This document shows positions 6,994 through 11,296 of a stretch of 11,296 nt of DNA, in pieces. The stretch's first letter is position 1, and the number at the start of each line of letters is the position of its first letter. The stretch covers positions 1 to 11,296 of the forward strand of contig CALQQQ010000014.1 of assembly GCA_943332745.1 (NCBI GenBank), given 5' to 3'. The notes under the pieces are model-generated. The model had not been told where the DNA came from. It made no database searches and was given only the letters and a program-made list of their open reading frames with translations. This DNA is from Opitutus sp. GAS368. GTDB lineage: Bacteria > Verrucomicrobiota > Verrucomicrobiae > Opitutales > UBA953. The position numbers and the translations under genes were made by a program.

Positions 6994-9900
6994 CTATTTC
7001 TTGGCCTGATCGCCCTTGGTCTTATCTGCCTTTGGTTTGGCCACCTTGGGTTTGAGGCCGGAAAGGTAGGCAACAACATCGCGGATCTCCTCCGGCGTAA
7101 GAATACCAAGCATCGGCGGCATCAGCGAGACGGGAGGCGTGCGCGAGGCGATTGTCGTGACGGAGACTTTCTGGGTCTTGCCGTCCGCCAGCTTCAACTC
7201 GATGGAGTTGGGGCTCTCCTTTGTGACGCTTCCCGCGAGGGTCTTGCCATCCTTTAGGACGATGGTCTCGATGCCGAAGCCTGGGACGATCTTAGCGGAG
7301 GGCTCGACCAGTGATTCGGTGATCTCGAATTTAGAACGCTCGGCGCCGACTTTCCTCAGGCTGGGTCCGACTTCGCTGCCTTCATCGGAATCGACTCGAT
7401 GGCAGGCGATACAATTGGCACCGAGATGGCCGTTGATGATGGCCTTACCGCGGGTCGCGTCGCCGCCATCGGTGAGGAGATCGTAGGGGAGTTCCGCAGA
7501 GGCCATCTTCAGCCCGCCGCTCGGGGTGATAGCGAGGTACTTCTTAAGCCCGGCTGCGACATCGGCCGAACCGGTTTCGCGGGCCAGCTTGAAGACATCC
7601 AGCTTAAGGCCGGCATCGAGCTTACGTGCGGCCAGGCGGTCCACGAGTTCCTGCAGGAGTCTGATCGAGCCGGCTTCATCGCGTCCTCGGAGCGCCGCCA
7701 CGACGGCCTGTTTCTCGGGAATCTTGGCCGACTTGGAATCGATGATCAGCCGGGCGACTTCCATGGCCGCGGTCGCATCACGAAGGAAAAGCTGGTCGAC
7801 GGCTTCGATCCGGACCTCGGAGGGATTACCTTCACCCGCGGCGGAGCGGAGTGTGCGGATGATCGCGGTGGGTTCAATGGACTTACGGCCAAGCAGTCGC
7901 AAAGTCTGCAGACGGACGCCTGGGGCCGCCTTGAGGTCTTCCGCTAGCGCGAGCAGGATCGGGAAGGGTAGGTCCAACTCATATTTCACCATCAGCTCGA
8001 GGACGGCGGCGCGTTCCGTAGGTTTCTGGAGCAAGAGCAGATCGGCTTGGCGGGTCTGGAGGACACGGGCGATTGTGGCCTTGTCGCGGGTGGCATATTG
8101 CTTGGCGGTGCCGTCGACGAGGTCGAGTACGGGCGGCTGATCAAAGCCCAGCATGGCCTTCAACGCTTCGCTGCGCAGGGGGGCACCGTCCGGCTGCTGC
8201 AACGTCCATTCCAGAAGTCGGAAGAGGGCGGCTTCGTCGCCTTGGCGTAGATTGGCGTTAAGCGCGCGACGGGCCGCCTGGAAAGGCAGCGTGGGTCTTC
8301 CGAAGGCTGCGGCCAGGGCGCCAGCGGCCGCAGGGATGCCATCATCGTCGTGAATGGCCCGAGCGGCTTCGTTGACGACATTCGGATTGGGGTGCTCGAG
8401 GAGCATTCCGAGCAAGGGTGATTTCTGTCGAACGAGCGCCAGGGTCGCGAAAGTGGCTTTGGCGCGGGATTCGGCTTGAGCGATGACGAGCAGGCTTTCG
8501 GCGGTTTGCGTACTGGCGAGCCCGCTGACGAGGCCGTGCCGAAGCCAAGGCAGCAGGAGGTCAGCATCTGCGTCCTGCATGAAAGCGTCGAACGGGACTT
8601 TGCCGCCCAGTTTGCCCAAGGTAAGGCCAGCCTGGATGCGCACGCGGAAATCTTTATGGGCAAGTTGCGTGGCGGTCGTGGCGATAAGTTGTTCGGTCGG
8701 CTTGGTCTCACTCAGTACCTTCAGCGCCTGCACGCGGATCTCGCTGTCGGGGTCGTCCAATAAGGAAAGCGAAGTAGCTGAAGCGGCAATCTTTCCATGG
8801 CGAAGGCCCATGCCATAGCCCCAGATGGCGTGGATGCGGGCGAAGCGGTTGGCCCCTGTTTTCTTGGCCAAGGCGAGCATGTCATCCCAGGCTCCCAGGC
8901 GGTCGAGGCGGATCGAAGCGTTCACGCGCACGCGCTGATCGCGATGGCCTAGCAGATTCAGAAGTTCCTCCTTGGGGACAGAGACCGAAAAGGGCTTGGA
9001 TATAAGCTGCTCGGACGACTTATCGATATTTTCCGCCACATCGAAGCGCCAGATTGCACCCTTACCATCGAGCGGGTAACCGCCGATCCAGTCGGCGAGG
9101 TAAGCCTTACCGTCGACGCCCCAGGCCATGCCGATCCCCATAATGCCGCTGCTGGCGGTGGTAAGATGGGTTTGCCGGAAGGTATCCTGGTCGGGTTCCA
9201 ATGTGAAGGCGTCCATCTTCCCCTTCGGGAATTGGTTCAGGAAGAAATGGCCGCGGAACTCGCCGTCGAGGGCGTGGCCAGGTTCACGGAGGAATCCAGC
9301 GGGGCCGTCGGAATAGTTAGTAATGGGCGGGATGATGGAGAAAGGTTGGTCTGTCTGCCCTTTCGGCATCCACATATGCTCTTTCATCCAGCGACTCTCG
9401 GTCTTCTGATATTGATGTTGGTTGCGCCATCCTGAGTCGGACCCTTCCAGCAAATAGACAAGGCGCTCACGCTCCTTGGGTTGGTCGGCATCGTTGTCGA
9501 CGCCGATGACGTTGCCCAGATCGTCGAAGGCAATCTCTTGGATATTGCGCACGCCGTGGGCGAAGACCTCGAAGTTCGTGCCATCGGGTTCGCAGCGGAC
9601 GACGGCCCCTTGGTGAGGGTACGCGAAGCGCTTTCCTTCCTTGCTGGTGACGTTCAACCCTTTGTCTCCGATGCTCCAGTAGATGCGCCCATCGGGCCCG
9701 AGTCGGAGTCCGTGCATGTCGTGACCGGCATAGGCGATGTGAACGCCGAAGCCGGTGGCGACAAGTTCCTTGAGGTCGGCCACGCCATCTCCATCGGTAT
9801 CCTTGAGACGCCAGACGTCAGGAATGGCGGTGACGTAGACCCAGCCGTCGTGATACAGGACGCCGGCGGCGATGCCGGAGATGGGGGAGTTGAACCCTTC

Positions 9901-10320
9901 GGCGAAGACGGTAATCTTGTCGGCGATGCCGTTATGATCGGTGTCGGAGAGCTTGTAGATGCGTTCCTGGTGGAACGTCAGGTCCTTCCAATCGATTGAG
10001 CCGTCCTTGTTGTGGTCCTTGAGTCCGCCGCGCGGGGACTTGAGCTTACCGGGAGCAAGCTCGCGTTGAAAGAAAGCCAATTTCTCCGCAGGAGAAGTCA
10101 GGCCGACGTCGTCCGGCACCCAGATGGAATGTTCGCGGATATCGAGGTCGGCGGCTTTGCGTCTCGTCGTGGAAGCCACGTAGACGTTACCGGCTTCATC
10201 CACTGTAACCGAGGTGGGGTCGGGTACGTTGAGCTCTCCGGACCACTTGAACGGCTTCACCTCCGCGCCAAGTACGGCGCACGAGGCGACGAACAAAGCG
10301 AAAGAGGGAGCGAGGTGCAT
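6994..10320 (-). CDS. Exported PVC-type haem c protein with propeller domain, HEAT-like repeats and C-terminal CxxCH domain
   Basis: The protein has 1108 residues and starts at ATG 10320-10318. It begins with a hydrophobic export signal (MHLAPSFALFVASCAVLGA). The VASC at residues 11-14 could be a lipobox, but cleavage after LGA is equally plausible. Residues of about 30-450 match the Pirellula/Verrucomicrobium-type membrane-bound dehydrogenase domain, a glucose/sorbosone-dehydrogenase-like propeller. This part holds three Asp-rich, calcium-loop-like turns (residues 102-113, 126-133 and 174-184). About 450-920 is helical HEAT-like repeat. The C-terminus is a family-specific cytochrome c domain with C970-I-A-C973-H974 and a likely axial methionine in SLMPPM, ending in a lysine-rich tail. 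These proteins are thought to pass electrons from extracytoplasmic sugar or alcohol oxidation, but substrates are mostly unknown. The ATG follows the lut remnant's TAA by four bases, implying coupling. Family assignment is firm; the substrate is unknown. Confidence 0.93.
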   Translation of the reverse strand: MHLAPSFALFVASCAVLGAEVKPFKWSGELNVPDPTSVTVDEAGNVYVASTTRRKAADLDIREHSIWVPDDVGLTSPAEKLAFFQRELAPGKLKSPRGGLKDHNKDGSIDWKDLTFHQERIYKLSDTDHNGIADKITVFAEGFNSPISGIAAGVLYHDGWVYVTAIPDVWRLKDTDGDGVADLKELVATGFGVHIAYAGHDMHGLRLGPDGRIYWSIGDKGLNVTSKEGKRFAYPHQGAVVRCEPDGTNFEVFAHGVRNIQEIAFDDLGNVIGVDNDADQPKERERLVYLLEGSDSGWRNQHQYQKTESRWMKEHMWMPKGQTDQPFSIIPPITNYSDGPAGFLREPGHALDGEFRGHFFLNQFPKGKMDAFTLEPDQDTFRQTHLTTASSGIMGIGMAWGVDGKAYLADWIGGYPLDGKGAIWRFDVAENIDKSSEQLISKPFSVSVPKEELLNLLGHRDQRVRVNASIRLDRLGAWDDMLALAKKTGANRFARIHAIWGYGMGLRHGKIAASATSLSLLDDPDSEIRVQALKVLSETKPTEQLIATTATQLAHKDFRVRIQAGLTLGKLGGKVPFDAFMQDADADLLLPWLRHGLVSGLASTQTAESLLVIAQAESRAKATFATLALVRQKSPLLGMLLEHPNPNVVNEAARAIHDDDGIPAAAGALAAAFGRPTLPFQAARRALNANLRQGDEAALFRLLEWTLQQPDGAPLRSEALKAMLGFDQPPVLDLVDGTAKQYATRDKATIARVLQTRQADLLLLQKPTERAAVLELMVKYELDLPFPILLALAEDLKAAPGVRLQTLRLLGRKSIEPTAIIRTLRSAAGEGNPSEVRIEAVDQLFLRDATAAMEVARLIIDSKSAKIPEKQAVVAALRGRDEAGSIRLLQELVDRLAARKLDAGLKLDVFKLARETGSADVAAGLKKYLAITPSGGLKMASAELPYDLLTDGGDATRGKAIINGHLGANCIACHRVDSDEGSEVGPSLRKVGAERSKFEITESLVEPSAKIVPGFGIETIVLKDGKTLAGSVTKESPNSIELKLADGKTQKVSVTTIASRTPPVSLMPPMLGILTPEEIRDVVAYLSGLKPKVAKPKADKTKGDQAKK

Positions 10321-10324
10321 CGAC

Positions 10325-10435
10325 TTAACCGATGCGCACCAGATAGAGTTCCTTCGGCCCGTGGGCACCGAGGTCAGGGATGACCTGGGGGGGCAGCTGG
10401 TCGACGAAGCAGGGGATGAAGAGGGAGATGCGCAC
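10325..10435 (-). pseudogene. lutA'-'lutC in-frame remnant (36 codons)
   Basis: A GTG at 10435-10433, four bases after the dehydrogenase stop, opens a 36-codon frame ending in TAA at 10327-10325. Residues 1-18 (MRISLFIPCFVDQLPPQV) match the start of LutA-type cysteine-rich (CCG) iron-sulfur proteins, including the early cysteine. Residues 22-34 (LGAHGPKELYLVR) match the last residues of LutC/LUD-domain proteins. LutA, LutB and LutC form a lactate-oxidising complex encoded in that order, so this reads as the two ends of a lutABC operon joined after an in-frame loss of everything between. The junction lies around residues 18-22, just after a run of seven C. The short product cannot bind iron-sulfur clusters and is unlikely to be an enzyme. 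It may still serve as a short coupled frame leading into the haem-protein gene. An assembly collapse would look the same. Confidence 0.7.
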
Positions 10436-10439
10436 GAGA

Positions 10440-11296
10440 TCAGCGCAGGAATGCTTCGTGAAGCCCGCCGTCGACGGTGATGACCTGTCCGGTCGTCTTG
10501 CTGAGTCGATTGGTCACGAGAAGGAAGTAGGCTTCGGCCTGGTCGGCGGGGGTGATGGGGTTCTTAGTCAGGGTGCGATCGGCGTAGAAGCGGGAGAGCT
10601 TTGTCGTCAGCGAATCGGTCGCCTCATCATCGGTGTAGGGAATATTGTACTTCGCAAGCGAGGCGATCACTCGGTCGCGCGGGAACATCGCCGAACCCTG
10701 CACGACGGTGGCCGGGGCCACGCCGTTGACGCGGATAAGGGGCGAAAGCTCCATGGCCATCTCGCGGACGAGGTGGTTGGCGGCGGCCTTCGAGGTGTCG
10801 TAGGCGACGGAACCCTTCTTGGCCACGGCGGCGTTGGCGCTGGTGGTCAGGACGAGGTTGCCGCGGAGACCCTGTTCCTTCCAGGTCTTGAAGGCTTCGT
10901 CGGCGACGAGGTAGCTGCCGGTGACGTTGAGGGCGAAGGTGAGCGCCCACTTGTCGTCCGGGATGTGACCGGTGGTGTCCGGGGACACGAAGATGCCCGC
11001 GGTGACGCAGATGGAGTCGAAGCCGCCGTAAGCGAGGGCGACCTGGTCGAGCATCTTGCGGATCGAGGCGCGATCCATGATGTCGCCCGAGAGGCCGATG
11101 GCCGGACCACAGTTGGAGAGGCCGGTGCCGGCGACGCCGATGCCCGTGCCGAGCTTGTCGGTGATCTCCTTGGCGGTGGCCTGGGCCGCCTCGACGTTCT
11201 TGTCGACGCAGACGATGTGGGCGCCTTCCTTCACGAGGCGATGGGCGGTCTCCTTGCCGATGCCGGAGCCGGCGCCGACGACGATGATGACCTGAC
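10440..11296 (-). CDS. rhaD: C-terminal short-chain dehydrogenase domain, probably of bifunctional rhamnulose-1-phosphate aldolase/dehydrogenase (cut by window edge)
   Basis: The frame is open to the right edge, so the N-terminus is missing. The visible 285 codons form a complete Rossmann-fold SDR. The cofactor loop GAGSGIG is at 11256-11276, the catalytic Ser lies in TTSANAAVAKKG, and the YxxxK pair (YDTSK) is at 10788-10802. The C-terminal signature GQVITVDGGLHEAFLR, with internal FPRDRVIASLAKYNI, is what I recall for the dehydrogenase half of the fused rhamnulose-1-phosphate aldolase/lactaldehyde-dehydrogenase enzymes (RhaD aldol-ADH type, as in Bacillus YuxG). That enzyme splits rhamnulose-1-phosphate to DHAP and L-lactaldehyde and oxidises the latter in the cytosol. 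The lactate-oxidation remnant immediately downstream agrees with this. A free-standing SDR is the alternative; the sequence just beyond the edge decides it. SDR is certain; the fusion is likely. Confidence 0.85.
   Translation of the reverse strand, partial: QVIIVVGAGSGIGKETAHRLVKEGAHIVCVDKNVEAAQATAKEITDKLGTGIGVAGTGLSNCGPAIGLSGDIMDRASIRKMLDQVALAYGGFDSICVTAGIFVSPDTTGHIPDDKWALTFALNVTGSYLVADEAFKTWKEQGLRGNLVLTTSANAAVAKKGSVAYDTSKAAANHLVREMAMELSPLIRVNGVAPATVVQGSAMFPRDRVIASLAKYNIPYTDDEATDSLTTKLSRFYADRTLTKNPITPADQAEAYFLLVTNRLSKTTGQVITVDGGLHEAFLR

Noticed and set aside
6948..7109. Upstream extension of the S9 peptidase by 54 residues
   Set aside because: The extension is Arg/Pro-rich, overlaps the end of the haem-protein gene, and would bury the clear signal peptide that begins at 6947.
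7526..8140. A 204-codon plus-strand frame (and shorter ones nearby)
   Set aside because: It lies antisense inside the HEAT-like repeat region of the haem protein. Its Ser/Arg-rich composition is typical of shadow frames.
10321..10368. A 16-residue upstream extension of the haem protein
   Set aside because: It would place charged residues before the export signal and overlaps the end of the lut remnant. The ATG at 10320 gives a normal signal peptide.

Overview
The window is a GC-rich bacterial segment in which every supported gene lies on the minus strand, so transcription runs from high to low coordinates. The protein set points to the phylum Verrucomicrobiota, most likely class Opitutae. 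This rests on three things: a Pirellula/Verrucomicrobium-type haem-binding protein with HEAT-like repeats, a methionyl-tRNA synthetase of the kind I associate with Opitutae, and an SDR that looks like the C-terminal half of the bifunctional rhamnulose-1-phosphate aldolase/dehydrogenase. The lineage is inferred from protein resemblance; no phylogenetic marker was computed.

Right end (about 10.3-11.3 kb): the C-terminal short-chain dehydrogenase domain of a probable rhamnose-catabolism enzyme enters from beyond the window edge. Four bases after its stop codon is a 36-codon reading frame. Its first half looks like the N-terminus of LutA and its second half like the C-terminus of LutC. This is best read as the in-frame scar of a deleted lutABC (lactate oxidation) operon, or as an assembly collapse. 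It is the most unusual item in the window.

Middle (about 4.2-10.3 kb): three closely spaced genes follow. They are a large exported haem c protein (propeller, HEAT-like repeats, CxxCH), an exported S9-family prolyl-oligopeptidase-like peptidase with a complete Ser/Asp/His triad, and a small uncharacterised two-helix membrane protein whose ATG lies two bases after the peptidase stop.

Left end (1 to about 4.1 kb): after a 109-base gap comes a second tight group. It holds a large cytosolic protein of uncertain function that resembles alpha/alpha-toroid carbohydrate enzymes, a methionyl-tRNA synthetase (metG) with no ordinary start codon near its conserved N-terminus, and the N-terminal part of a chorismate-utilising enzyme (isochorismate-synthase-like) that begins right after the metG stop and runs off the left edge.

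Functionally the right half suggests deoxysugar breakdown (rhamnose to lactaldehyde/lactate) beside periplasmic oxidation and protein degradation. The left half mixes housekeeping functions (translation, probable menaquinone synthesis) with the possible carbohydrate-related enzyme. I found no tRNA, rRNA, CRISPR array, insertion sequence or convincing intrinsic terminator.
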